Source: Promethearchaeota archaeon (GTDB lineage: Archaea; Asgardarchaeota; Lokiarchaeia; Sigynarchaeales; SOKP01). From it: a DNA stretch of 24,049 nucleotides. The stretch lies in NCBI GenBank assembly GCA_019057775.1, contig JAHLWT010000244.1, positions 1 to 24,049 on the forward strand. The letters run 5' to 3'. Shown here piece by piece: positions 1-6,928 of this stretch (the first letter of the stretch is position 1; every line of letters begins with the position of its first letter). The notes below the pieces were generated by a model. The model was not told the DNA's origin and searched no databases. It saw only the letters and a program-made list of their open reading frames with translations. The position numbers and the translations under genes were made by a program.

Positions 1-207
1 TTGTCGAATGAAAACACTTAAATGATTTATTAGCTATTCTTTAATAAACATACTCCGATATTAAATGAAAATAAATCCTTAAAATTCAATGGAATTATTG
101 ATCCTAACTATGAAAATAAAGAAAAAAAAAATTTTTAACTTAAGAACCGAACAATGGCATTATCATCGGAACTATTAATTTAATATCTTCTAATTTCATA
201 GAAAAAG
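1..207. other. Left-edge intergenic region
   Basis: No complete gene is visible. On the plus strand a frame is open from 34 to the stop at 136-138. It could encode 34 residues ending in NKEKKNF, with an asparagine- and lysine-rich composition like a degraded or frameshifted C-terminus. It has no start codon and a stop (31-33) just before it, so I do not call it a gene. Confidence 0.4.
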
Positions 208-214
208 TTTAAAT
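208..214 (+). promoter_or_regulatory. TATA-like box, leaderless promoter
   Basis: TTTAAAT is preceded by an A-rich stretch that could serve as a BRE. Its centre lies 26 bases before the ATG at 237, so transcription should start at or next to the start codon. This supports that start and a leaderless message. Confidence 0.55.
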
Positions 215-236
215 CGTTTAGAACCGTCATATTTTT

Positions 237-1049
237 ATGTCTATAGTTGGAATAAATTATGAAAAATGCTCTGTTTGTAAAAGATGCATAAATGATTGCA
301 CGAGAGATCTTTTTAAGGAAGATTCTTCTGGGAAAGTAATTCGGCTTGCTGATGAAATGAAGCGATGTAATTTTTGTGGAAAATGTGTTGCTATTTGTAA
401 AGAGAATGCTATATTGTGGGAGGGAAACTGGGAAAATGATGTGGAATCTTATCCTGGTGTAGAAAATTATGAAGAAAATGTGTCTTACGAAAAATTAATG
501 CAATTATTAAAAGCTAAAAGATCTGTACGCCAATATAAAACTAAAAAAGTTCCCCAAGAGTTACTTAAAAAAGTATTTGAAGCTATGCGTTATGCTCCAA
601 GTGCAGATAATCGTAGAGCATGGAATTTTTCAGTTGTATCAGATCCTTCAATAATTAAAACATTAAGTCAAGAATCAATAAAAATAGTATATCCTTATAT
701 AGGATTTCCCTCTGCAGAAGCAGCTTTGAAATATTTTAATTCAGTTGATAAAGATCCTATTTTTCGTAAAGCTCCAGCAGTAATATTTCTTACTACAAGT
801 AAGAAGGCTTCAATGCCCCCAACTGATGCCGGAATTGTGCTTACTTATGGCCAACTTGCCGCACATACACTTGGTTTAGCAACGTGTTGGATAGGAATGG
901 CTCATGGTCTAGGATTGAATAAAGAGATGATGAAAGTTATTGGATTAGAAGGTAGAATTCATGGTGTATTGACGATTGGTTATCCTGCAGTCAAATATTA
1001 TTGCACTCCTCCTCGAGCACCATTAGATGTAGTAGGTTTAGAAGTTTAA
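237..1049 (+). CDS. Ferredoxin-nitroreductase fusion protein
   Basis: This is a 270-residue flavin oxidoreductase with its own iron-sulfur electron input. Residues 1-60 carry two CxxCxxCxxxC motifs (C11, C14, C17, C21 and C44, C47, C50, C54), each expected to bind a 4Fe-4S cluster. Residues 85-270 form a nitroreductase-family FMN domain. It opens with RSVRQY (95-100), followed by the APSADNRRAW segment that normally lines the flavin site, and it ends with the GYP segment typical of the family. Such fusions are common in anaerobes and probably move electrons from ferredoxin-type clusters to FMN, but the substrate cannot be read from sequence. The length fits the family and a TATA box 26 bases upstream fixes the ATG. 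It stands alone, facing the hydrolase gene tail to tail. Confidence 0.9.
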   Translation: MSIVGINYEKCSVCKRCINDCTRDLFKEDSSGKVIRLADEMKRCNFCGKCVAICKENAILWEGNWENDVESYPGVENYEENVSYEKLMQLLKAKRSVRQYKTKKVPQELLKKVFEAMRYAPSADNRRAWNFSVVSDPSIIKTLSQESIKIVYPYIGFPSAEAALKYFNSVDKDPIFRKAPAVIFLTTSKKASMPPTDAGIVLTYGQLAAHTLGLATCWIGMAHGLGLNKEMMKVIGLEGRIHGVLTIGYPAVKYYCTPPRAPLDVVGLEV

Positions 1050-1080
1050 TAGAGGGTTCATGTCTGGAAGTTGAATTTTG

Positions 1081-1941
1081 CTAATTGGTTAAAAATGCTC
1101 TGATATGTGAGTTTACCAATTCTGGTTCATCATGCATTACCCAATGACTAGCGTTATCAGCTTTTACTATTGTTAAATCTTCCACGTACTCATCTAAACC
1201 TTCCAAGATCACCGGTCTAATAAAATTATCTTTCATTCCATGAATAACTAATGTTGGGACTTCAATAATGCCAGCTTGCTCTTTGGTATATCTACTTGCT
1301 CTATAATAGTTAACTCCACATAGAATAGAATTCGGTTGAGACCAGGTTTCAACATATTTTAGTTTATCTTCTTCAGTAAAAGCATTCTTGTTACGAGTAG
1401 TTCCAAACACAGCAGCTTTCAATCCCATTATATCATTTTTAAGTAGACTTTGTTCTCCTCCGGGTTTTAATAATTGAAAAATGTATCCGCTTGATCTTCT
1501 TTGTTTTGCGTTTGTTTGAATTTTATTTGTAAAGACTTTTGGATGCGGGGCATTCAATATTATAAGCTTCTTTAAGAGAGTAGGATATTTAGATCCAAAA
1601 GCCCATGCAATAGCTCCACCCCAATCATGTCCAACAAGAGTGAATTTACCAAGATTTAACTTTTCACTCAAAATTTTAATGTCCTCCACTAAAATATCTG
1701 TTGTATAACTTTTTTCATCTTCAGGTTTATCTGACAGGTTAATTCCTCGAGTATCTGGTACAATAAGTTTATAACTATCCTTCAGCCCAATAATTATATC
1801 CTTCCATCCATACCAAAAATCTGGAAATCCATGTAAAAGAATAATCGGTTCTTCTGAGCCAATAATAATTGTATGCAACCTAACTTTATCGAAGCATTCA
1901 ATATACTTTTCTTCTATTTCTTCAAAAAGATTCATATTCAT
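1081..1941 (-). CDS. Alpha/beta hydrolase, epoxide hydrolase-like
   Basis: This 286-residue alpha/beta hydrolase appears complete. The oxyanion-hole motif HGFP is at 37-40 and the nucleophile elbow GHDWGG at 104-109, with D106 as nucleophile. The acid is probably D238 (HGMKD) and the base H266 (ASHW). An aspartate nucleophile with NYYRAS in the cap points to an epoxide hydrolase rather than a serine esterase; haloalkane or haloacetate dehalogenases share the Asp elbow but usually lack the cap tyrosines. The enzyme should be cytoplasmic, as no signal peptide is visible. The start reads MNMNLF; a TATA-like TTATAAATTT lies only about 12 bases upstream of the first ATG, so the second Met (codon 3) is a possible alternative. 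The natural substrate is unknown. Confidence 0.88.
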   Translation of the reverse strand: MNMNLFEEIEEKYIECFDKVRLHTIIIGSEEPIILLHGFPDFWYGWKDIIIGLKDSYKLIVPDTRGINLSDKPEDEKSYTTDILVEDIKILSEKLNLGKFTLVGHDWGGAIAWAFGSKYPTLLKKLIILNAPHPKVFTNKIQTNAKQRRSSGYIFQLLKPGGEQSLLKNDIMGLKAAVFGTTRNKNAFTEEDKLKYVETWSQPNSILCGVNYYRASRYTKEQAGIIEVPTLVIHGMKDNFIRPVILEGLDEYVEDLTIVKADNASHWVMHDEPELVNSHIRAFLTN

Positions 1942-2125
1942 CTCAGAAATTTATAACTCAATAATAATGTCAATATTATGTAATGAAGATTTCTTATTAA
2001 ATGGTTCAAAAAGAGAACTAATTACCTAATTAAAACAGTGTACTAGAAAAATAAGGAAAGGAATATAAAAATTAACTAATAATTAAAAAGATATTCAAGA
2101 AAAAATTTAGAGTTATACTCTTTTA

Positions 2126-2878
2126 TTAACAGTTACTTGAGTCGTAGAAGGGAAGAGTGTAGAGTTTCTTTTGGATTTCGTTAAATGGGTGTATTACCAT
2201 TTTTTTGGTGAGTTCCAATACATCCTTTGTATCTGAGTATATTTTGTACCATTTTACAGCCTTATCAAAAACAGTTTTTAACATTGCCTTCTTATTTAGG
2301 AGGACATCCTTAGCAATATCTTTTGGCATATTTACCATTGATTCTTTAAAGACCTTGTCTATAGCAGTCTTTACCTTTATTTTGGGCTTATTCTGTATTT
2401 TTATAATTACATTATCCATATAGTCTTTATATTCGCTTAAATAAGCCAAAATATTATCAACATAATCAACAACTTTTTGAGCATCAATTTTACCCACATC
2501 AAAACTTTGAAATGTTTCTTCAATCCTTTTTCTCGAATTATCTACAAGATCATCTTTGATTTCCTTAATTAGAACATCTATTGAACTTTCACCAAATAAA
2601 ACATCATTAGCCTTCTGTTCTAAACTTGAGAGTAAATTTTTTTCAATTTCTATGGGTGAAGATTGAACACTTTCATGAATATCTTTCATTCTTTCGTTTT
2701 CTTGCCTATCATGTTTATCCACTATATGTTCCTCAGTACTTTCTTGCTGCATTTGATTTTCTTGTTGTTCTCCTTCCATACATGAAGGGCAAATTCCGCT
2801 ATATATATGTACTTCACCTATCCAAGATTCAGTACCATATACACTCTTACACTTCTCACAATGATTATATTTTACCAT
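2126..2878 (-). CDS. Unrecognised zinc-finger and helical protein
   Basis: I do not recognise this 250-residue protein. The N-terminus has one four-cysteine zinc site: C7 and C10, then C30 and C33. A glutamine- and glutamate-rich linker follows (about 37-70). The remainder is strongly helical and charged, rich in lysine and aspartate, with amphipathic heptad-like stretches at about 85-150 and 160-240 suggesting coiled coils or a helical bundle. There is no signal peptide or membrane helix. The start codon lies 13 bases inside the left boundary of a 148-base duplicated segment, so its promoter region was supplied by that repeat. It could be a DNA- or protein-binding scaffold, but no function can be assigned. 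Confidence 0.7.
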   Translation of the reverse strand: MVKYNHCEKCKSVYGTESWIGEVHIYSGICPSCMEGEQQENQMQQESTEEHIVDKHDRQENERMKDIHESVQSSPIEIEKNLLSSLEQKANDVLFGESSIDVLIKEIKDDLVDNSRKRIEETFQSFDVGKIDAQKVVDYVDNILAYLSEYKDYMDNVIIKIQNKPKIKVKTAIDKVFKESMVNMPKDIAKDVLLNKKAMLKTVFDKAVKWYKIYSDTKDVLELTKKMVIHPFNEIQKKLYTLPFYDSSNC

Positions 2879-2891
2879 AGATAATTCTTAC

Positions 2892-3039
2892 CCTGCTTTT
2901 TTCTAGCAACACTATTTTGATTTAGTATTATTTGTTTAAATTTTCTATAAGATAAATTAACTCTTTTTTTGTCTTTCATTCTATGAAATCACATAATAAA
3001 TGAAAATTTTCACTAAATTTTCATTGAAATCAGACTCTG
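2892..3039. repeat. 148-base duplicated segment, copy A
   Basis: This segment matches 6690-6837 over 148 bases with no gaps and three visible mismatches. It runs from CCTGCTTTTTTCTAGC to GACTCTG and ends inside a twin-palindrome repeat. It forms the upstream region of the minus-strand gene starting at 2878. Such high identity between non-coding copies 3.8 kb apart implies a recent duplication or conserved function. Confidence 0.9.
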
Positions 3040-3230
3040 AATTTACCTTCAAGATGATTATAGTATTTATCCCACTTCATGAAGTGTGGTATTGTGTTGA
3101 GTGTCAAGAAAAAGATCTTATCTGGTATCACTCTCATGGAAGTGAAGAAGATAGAAGACAACATACTTATATAAATTATTATCTTGAACAGAAAGAAAAA
3201 TTTGCTAAAAGATTTCTTAATATTTCTTAA
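3000..3230 (+). pseudogene. Chimeric fragment of zinc-ribbon gene
   Basis: The open frame can encode 76 residues, but only its second part is ancestral coding sequence. From about 3057 it aligns with residues 89-146 of the 153-residue zinc-ribbon protein at 18858-19319: it keeps WYCVECQEKDLIWYH, GSEEDRRQH and INYYLEQKEKFAKRF. The first CPxC half of the zinc site is missing. The N-terminal 18 or so residues are just the twin-palindrome repeat read in frame. I regard it as a truncated copy joined to the repeat rather than a working gene, though the fused frame is intact and could be expressed. Confidence 0.75.
3019..3047 (+). repeat. Twin-palindrome repeat, copy 1
   Basis: This 29-base repeat consists of TTTCATTGAAA followed directly by TCAGACTCTGA and then ATTTACC. 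Each of the first two blocks is an 11-base palindrome with one central base. The same core is found at 6817 (truncated), 9929, 11406 and 13842. Copy 1 runs straight into a fragment of the zinc-ribbon gene. Confidence 0.9.
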
Positions 3231-3237
3231 TAGAGAA

Positions 3238-3306
3238 AAATCAAGACTTCTTGCTTTTGAGTGACATAGTGCTTAAATCAAGACTTCTTGCTTTTGAGTG
3301 ACATAG
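3238..3306. repeat. Tandem duplication at transporter gene end
   Basis: A 32-base unit occurs at 3238-3269 and again at 3275-3306, a 37-base period. The core includes AGACTTCTTGCTTTTGAGTG. The right copy encodes the last residues of the MFS-like protein (VTQKQEVLI and stop); the left copy repeats that 3' end downstream of the stop. It looks like a small tandem duplication. Confidence 0.9.
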
Positions 3307-4556
3307 AGCTTTACCTTCTTTTCGGTTCGTTTTAATTGCAGAATGAGAGTAATTAATAAAACTCCTGATAGACCATAGAAAAATACGGAAACTAAGATCA
3401 TCACTTCTACAATAATGAAAGAGGATAAGAAAGTACCTAATGGAATAAAGACAAATGACGCAGTTGAGTAATACGTATGAAATAATTGGTATTTAAACGT
3501 TTTATGCTTTTTATTTGATGTTATATCTGCAAACAGAGAAGCGTATACAAAACTGGCGATACTTCCGAGAAAATAAAAGAGAGTCATTAATACCATGAGA
3601 ATAAGGAAACTTGAAAATGTCAATACTACTAATAATATCATGTAGATAAAAAGCACGATAAACATTATCTTAATTTTACTATAATTATTACATAATTTTT
3701 TCGCGCTAATACCCCCTATTAATTCACCGATAATGAAAATAATGAAAAATGAGCTATAGACTATATATGATTTGGTTCCAAACTTATTTTCGACCCAAGA
3801 ACTAAATAGAAATGGATAGAGCAAATCAGAGCTAGCTAAGAAATATGCAACATATAAGATTAAAATGTGAAAATTCTTAAATTTAATACCTTTTTCGGAA
3901 ACTAGCGTTATAGGCATGGAGGTTTGCTCTTCCTCTTTTTTATCATCATCATATGAGAGAAATTTAACTTTTCTTATAATTACCATGTTTATTATGATAA
4001 AGAGCACGGATAAAAGCCATCCGAAACCAAAGAAGTAGTTCCAGAACTTTAGTGAATAAATATCAAAAGCATTAAACGTGAAAAATAGGGATACCCCTAA
4101 AAATCCTGACACTCGGGCTATTTTTACAATAAGGAGGAGATTATTTTTAACTTTCTCAGATTTTTTACTAATTGTTAAAAAAAGATCGATCATGACAGCT
4201 CTAATCATGGAAACTGAAAAAAGATAAACAAATAAGAATATACCAAATAAAAACAATATATCTTTACATAAGAGAAATATCAAAAAACTACTACATAAAA
4301 CACTATTTGAGCAATAATAAAACAACTTGCTATATTTCTCTTTTTTTATATACTTACCATAGAAAAAACCTGTCAAGGGCGTTATAAACAAGAATAAATA
4401 AGAGAAAAATTGAATAAATGCTAATTCCGTACGATTGACATGCACAACGTTTAGATAGTAAAAAGGAATATAGTTGATGTAATAAAATTCGAATATTGCG
4501 ATAGTACAATAAATAAAAATGAATCCTACATATATTCTATTTTTGTTAATCTCCAT
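3273..4556 (-). CDS. MFS-like membrane transporter
   Basis: This 427-residue protein is almost entirely hydrophobic, with about 12 predicted membrane helices and a charged central loop near residues 200-220 (DDDKKEEEQ), the usual place for the loop between the two halves of a major facilitator. After helix 2 the stretch GFFYGKYIKKEK resembles MFS motif A, and GGISAKKLCNNYSK is its counterpart in the second half. Substrate and direction are unknown. It is transcribed away from the surface-protein gene at 4656, sharing a short intergenic region that holds a TATA-like box at 4601-4612. The C-terminal coding end lies in a tandem duplication. Assignment as a polytopic transporter is firm; the MFS label rests on topology and weak motifs. 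Confidence 0.75.
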   Translation of the reverse strand: MEINKNRIYVGFIFIYCTIAIFEFYYINYIPFYYLNVVHVNRTELAFIQFFSYLFLFITPLTGFFYGKYIKKEKYSKLFYYCSNSVLCSSFLIFLLCKDILFLFGIFLFVYLFSVSMIRAVMIDLFLTISKKSEKVKNNLLLIVKIARVSGFLGVSLFFTFNAFDIYSLKFWNYFFGFGWLLSVLFIIINMVIIRKVKFLSYDDDKKEEEQTSMPITLVSEKGIKFKNFHILILYVAYFLASSDLLYPFLFSSWVENKFGTKSYIVYSSFFIIFIIGELIGGISAKKLCNNYSKIKIMFIVLFIYMILLVVLTFSSFLILMVLMTLFYFLGSIASFVYASLFADITSNKKHKTFKYQLFHTYYSTASFVFIPLGTFLSSFIIVEVMILVSVFFYGLSGVLLITLILQLKRTEKKVKLYVTQKQEVLI

Positions 4557-4588
4557 GATTCATTATCCCATCATTGAAACTGAATATT

Positions 4589-4618
4589 CATTATTCAGAA
4601 TTTATATTTAAAAAACTC
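4589..4618 (-). repeat. 30-base duplicate carrying a promoter, copy 1
   Basis: This segment is identical to 6461-6490 over 30 bases. In copy 1 it holds the probable TATA box of the transporter gene. The second copy sits at the breakpoint of a broken zinc-ribbon gene, so the segment seems to have been copied without its gene. Confidence 0.85.
4601..4612 (-). promoter_or_regulatory. TATA-like box of the transporter gene
   Basis: On the minus strand the sequence reads TTTAAATATAAA, centred about 50 bases before the ATG at 4554-4556. That predicts a start of transcription near 4580 and a leader of roughly 24 bases. Confidence 0.5.
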
Positions 4619-4655
4619 GGGTTTTTTTTATCAATTGGTTTTCGATTCCTAAATC

Positions 4656-6254
4656 TTGGAGTCTATCATACCTTTAATTTTGGATTTCAAAACATTTCAT
4701 ATTCTGTACACTAATGTATATATAGGAATTTTTCTTAAAGTTTATAAGACAATTCAAAATAAAAATGAGGGATACATCATAGCTCGATTAAAATATTTGA
4801 TACCGCGCATTATCATCATAATAATTGTTTCGGTTATTGGAGCCGGTGTTATCTTGATACCTTATTCTATATCTGGTTCATGTATTGCTGCACCTCCGAT
4901 TGATTGGACGAAAACATGGGGTGGAACGAATCAGGAAATGATGAATGAAATGGTTGTTGATTCTTCGAGAGAGATTTACATCGGAGGTGAAATGTGGAAC
5001 TATAGCAAAAGTAGTAATGATATATTTATTCTTAAGATTAATGAGAGTTACGCTTATAATGTCACTTGGGGGGACTTAAACCATGAAGAATTTAGTGGAA
5101 TGATTTTAGACACAAATGATAATATATTCATTGCAGGATCAAGTACAGGGTATTTGCCAGGAGCAAAGGACGTATTTATATTGAAATACAGTAATAACCT
5201 TACATTGGAATGGTTTAAATTATGGGGTGGAAGTGGAATAGATTCTTGCACCGCGATTGTAGTTGACTCTTTAGATAATATATATATCACGGGAATGACA
5301 AATTATCCTTATACTGATATTTTTCTCCTAAAATTTGATAATTCTGGAATAATTCAATGGAACCGCACGTGGAATACAGGTTTTTATAATATATCTGAAG
5401 AACCTCTGTCAGTGGTTATAGATTCTACTGATCGTATTTTTCTTGGCGTAGCTACAAATATCACGAAATCAGAGTGGTTTTTATTGAAATATGATTCTTC
5501 TGGCAATTTGTTATTAAATACTTCATACGATAAATATGTGCCCTTAGAACAATTAGTCTTAGATTCCTCTAATAATTTATATGCTGTAGGATCATACAAT
5601 GACACGTATCTTTCTAAATTTGATAATAATGGCAGTTTGGAATGGAATTTTATATGTATACAAGATATCTTACGTGGAACAGAAAGTCTAGCAATTGATC
5701 AATCTGACAATATTTATATCGCAGGAAATGAACTCATTAATGCTTCAGCAATTCTTTATGGTTATAATATGATTGATTATGATACGTACCTAATGAAATT
5801 CAACACTACAGGAGTTTTACAATGGAACTATACAATTTCTCATGGTAATAATCTATATCTTGAAATATTAGCTTTTGATCCATCAGGAAATATTTATCTT
5901 GGAGGGTCCCTTGAACTAATAGCACCGGGTAGTTTAAGTACTGCTGTAAGAGTGATTGATCCTTCGGGGAAAAATATAAGAGGTGAAGGAGGGGGTTGTA
6001 ATTATGGGGATGGAATCGTTAAAGGAATTTATGCGGATTCACCAAATAATTTCATCGTAGCTAGAAATACTCCCTGTTATAATAAAGAGAATTATGATAT
6101 AAGCTTAACTAAGTATCGTGCTTATGATTTTAGTCATTGTCCTCCGATACCTAATCCCTGGCTTTTGATTGCACTACATCTAGGTTTAAGTACAGTTTTT
6201 ATAATCATAGGTATATCTTACTTAATTATCGAAGAGAAAAAAAGGAAGATATGA
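4656..6254 (+). CDS. Surface beta-propeller protein with SBBP-like repeats
   Basis: This is a membrane-anchored secreted protein. A hydrophobic stretch (about residues 51-70) acts as signal or anchor. Next come repeated units of about 50-60 residues with the pattern 'W..TWGG...D...VVDS..NIYI.G......DIFLLK.D..G', seen for example at WTKTWGG, FKLWGG, VVDSLDNIYITG and DIFLLKFD. This is the SBBP/beta-propeller pattern, probably seven or eight blades. Near the C-terminus is a second membrane helix (LLIALHLGLSTVFIIIGISY) and a lysine-rich tail. The start is uncertain: the frame begins with TTG at 4656 and has no ATG before residue 96 or so. The TTG at 4797 would give a neater signal peptide beginning at LIPRIIIII. 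A surface binding or structural role is likely but unproven. Confidence 0.82.
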   Translation: MESIIPLILDFKTFHILYTNVYIGIFLKVYKTIQNKNEGYIIARLKYLIPRIIIIIIVSVIGAGVILIPYSISGSCIAAPPIDWTKTWGGTNQEMMNEMVVDSSREIYIGGEMWNYSKSSNDIFILKINESYAYNVTWGDLNHEEFSGMILDTNDNIFIAGSSTGYLPGAKDVFILKYSNNLTLEWFKLWGGSGIDSCTAIVVDSLDNIYITGMTNYPYTDIFLLKFDNSGIIQWNRTWNTGFYNISEEPLSVVIDSTDRIFLGVATNITKSEWFLLKYDSSGNLLLNTSYDKYVPLEQLVLDSSNNLYAVGSYNDTYLSKFDNNGSLEWNFICIQDILRGTESLAIDQSDNIYIAGNELINASAILYGYNMIDYDTYLMKFNTTGVLQWNYTISHGNNLYLEILAFDPSGNIYLGGSLELIAPGSLSTAVRVIDPSGKNIRGEGGGCNYGDGIVKGIYADSPNNFIVARNTPCYNKENYDISLTKYRAYDFSHCPPIPNPWLLIALHLGLSTVFIIIGISYLIIEEKKRKI

Positions 6255-6337
6255 GGAATAGTCTGAAGGTTAATACTTAAATTAATAAAATTACACATTC
6301 TATCCCCTTCCCCTAAGAAATTTATTAAAAAATTATC

Positions 6338-6535
6338 CTTTGTTCAAAAACTGACAGGGACATGGTTTTCATTCCGATGGACGAAACTTGGTACTGTGTT
6401 GAATGTCAAGAAAAAGATCTTATTTGGTATCCTTCGCATGGAAGTGAAGAAGATGGAAGACATTATTCAGAATTTATATTTAAAAAACTCAAGTTTTTTC
6501 TTGAAGAGATTTTTTATAAATTATTTTACAATTGA
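6338..6535 (+). pseudogene. Second broken copy of zinc-ribbon gene
   Basis: Reading from 6338 gives LCSKTDRDMVFIP and then WYCVECQEKDLIWY and GSEED, matching residues 81-119 of the 153-residue zinc-ribbon protein. One cysteine of the first pair survives, the second CVEC pair is intact, and nothing resembling the N-terminal 78 residues precedes it. At 6461 the homology stops exactly where a 30-base duplicate of the 4589-4618 segment begins; the frame then runs on through unrelated sequence to a stop at 6533-6535. An ATG at 6362 would give 57 residues. It is best read as a remnant created by rearrangement. Confidence 0.8.
6461..6490 (-). repeat. 30-base promoter duplicate, copy 2
   Basis: This copy is identical to 4589-4618. 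It joins directly onto the broken zinc-ribbon frame and is followed by a short hairpin, TCAAG-TTTTTT-CTTGA. No gene begins on the minus strand nearby, so this TATA-like copy would drive only antisense transcription of the remnant. Confidence 0.85.
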
Positions 6536-6689
6536 GTGGTTAAAGCCAAGGCTTAAAAAGAAGAGGAAACATTGACCGTTGCATTGACGCTTGTTTCCTA
6601 TTTTTATAAAATCAATATTCCTTTATATAATTTTTAGATAGGGTTCAAAATAACCGAAAAAGATCAATCTCCTAAGAGAGAATTTTTAT
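6536..6689. other. Intergenic segment, flank of zinc-ribbon remnant
   Basis: No gene is seen. At 6665-6687 the sequence CAATCTCCTAAGAGAG followed by a T tract resembles the hairpin just after the intact zinc-ribbon gene (19335-19353). This may be the diverged 3' flank of that gene, copied along with the remnant. Confidence 0.45.
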
Positions 6690-6837
6690 CCTGCTTTTTT
6701 CTAGCAACACTATTTTGATTTAATATTATTTGTTTAAATTTTCTATAAGATAAATTAACTCTTTTTTTGTCTTTCATTCTATGAATTCACATAATAAATT
6801 AAAATTTTCACTAAATTTTCATTGAAATCAGACTCTG
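6690..6837. repeat. 148-base duplicated segment, copy B
   Basis: This is the partner of 2892-3039, ungapped with three mismatches. It ends at GACTCTG inside the twin-palindrome repeat, after which the sequence becomes unrelated. It lies upstream of the beta-helix gene. Confidence 0.9.
6817..6837 (+). repeat. Twin-palindrome repeat, copy 2 (truncated)
   Basis: Only the first 21 bases of the 29-base core are present; the sequence diverges after GACTCTG. The break is inside the second palindrome. Confidence 0.85.
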
Positions 6838-6874
6838 GAGTTTTATTTTTATTGATTTAAATTACAAAAATGTT

Positions 6875-6913
6875 AAATATTAGATAATAATTAATATTCA
6901 ATATCTAATATTT
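6875..6913. repeat. Inverted repeat before beta-helix gene
   Basis: Two perfect 12-base arms (AAATATTAGATA at 6875-6886 and its complement at 6902-6913) flank a 15-base spacer. The right arm ends 15 bases before the ATG at 6929, and a TATA-like TTTAAAT lies further upstream near 6856-6862. It could be an operator for a dimeric regulator or a hairpin in the 5' leader. Confidence 0.7.
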
Positions 6914-6928
6914 TGCCGTTTATTAGAA

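Noticed and set aside
2205..2880. Two plus-strand frames opposite the 250-residue zinc-finger protein
   Set aside because: Both are hydrophobic antisense shadows of a charged helical protein; the minus strand has the zinc motif and a proper start.
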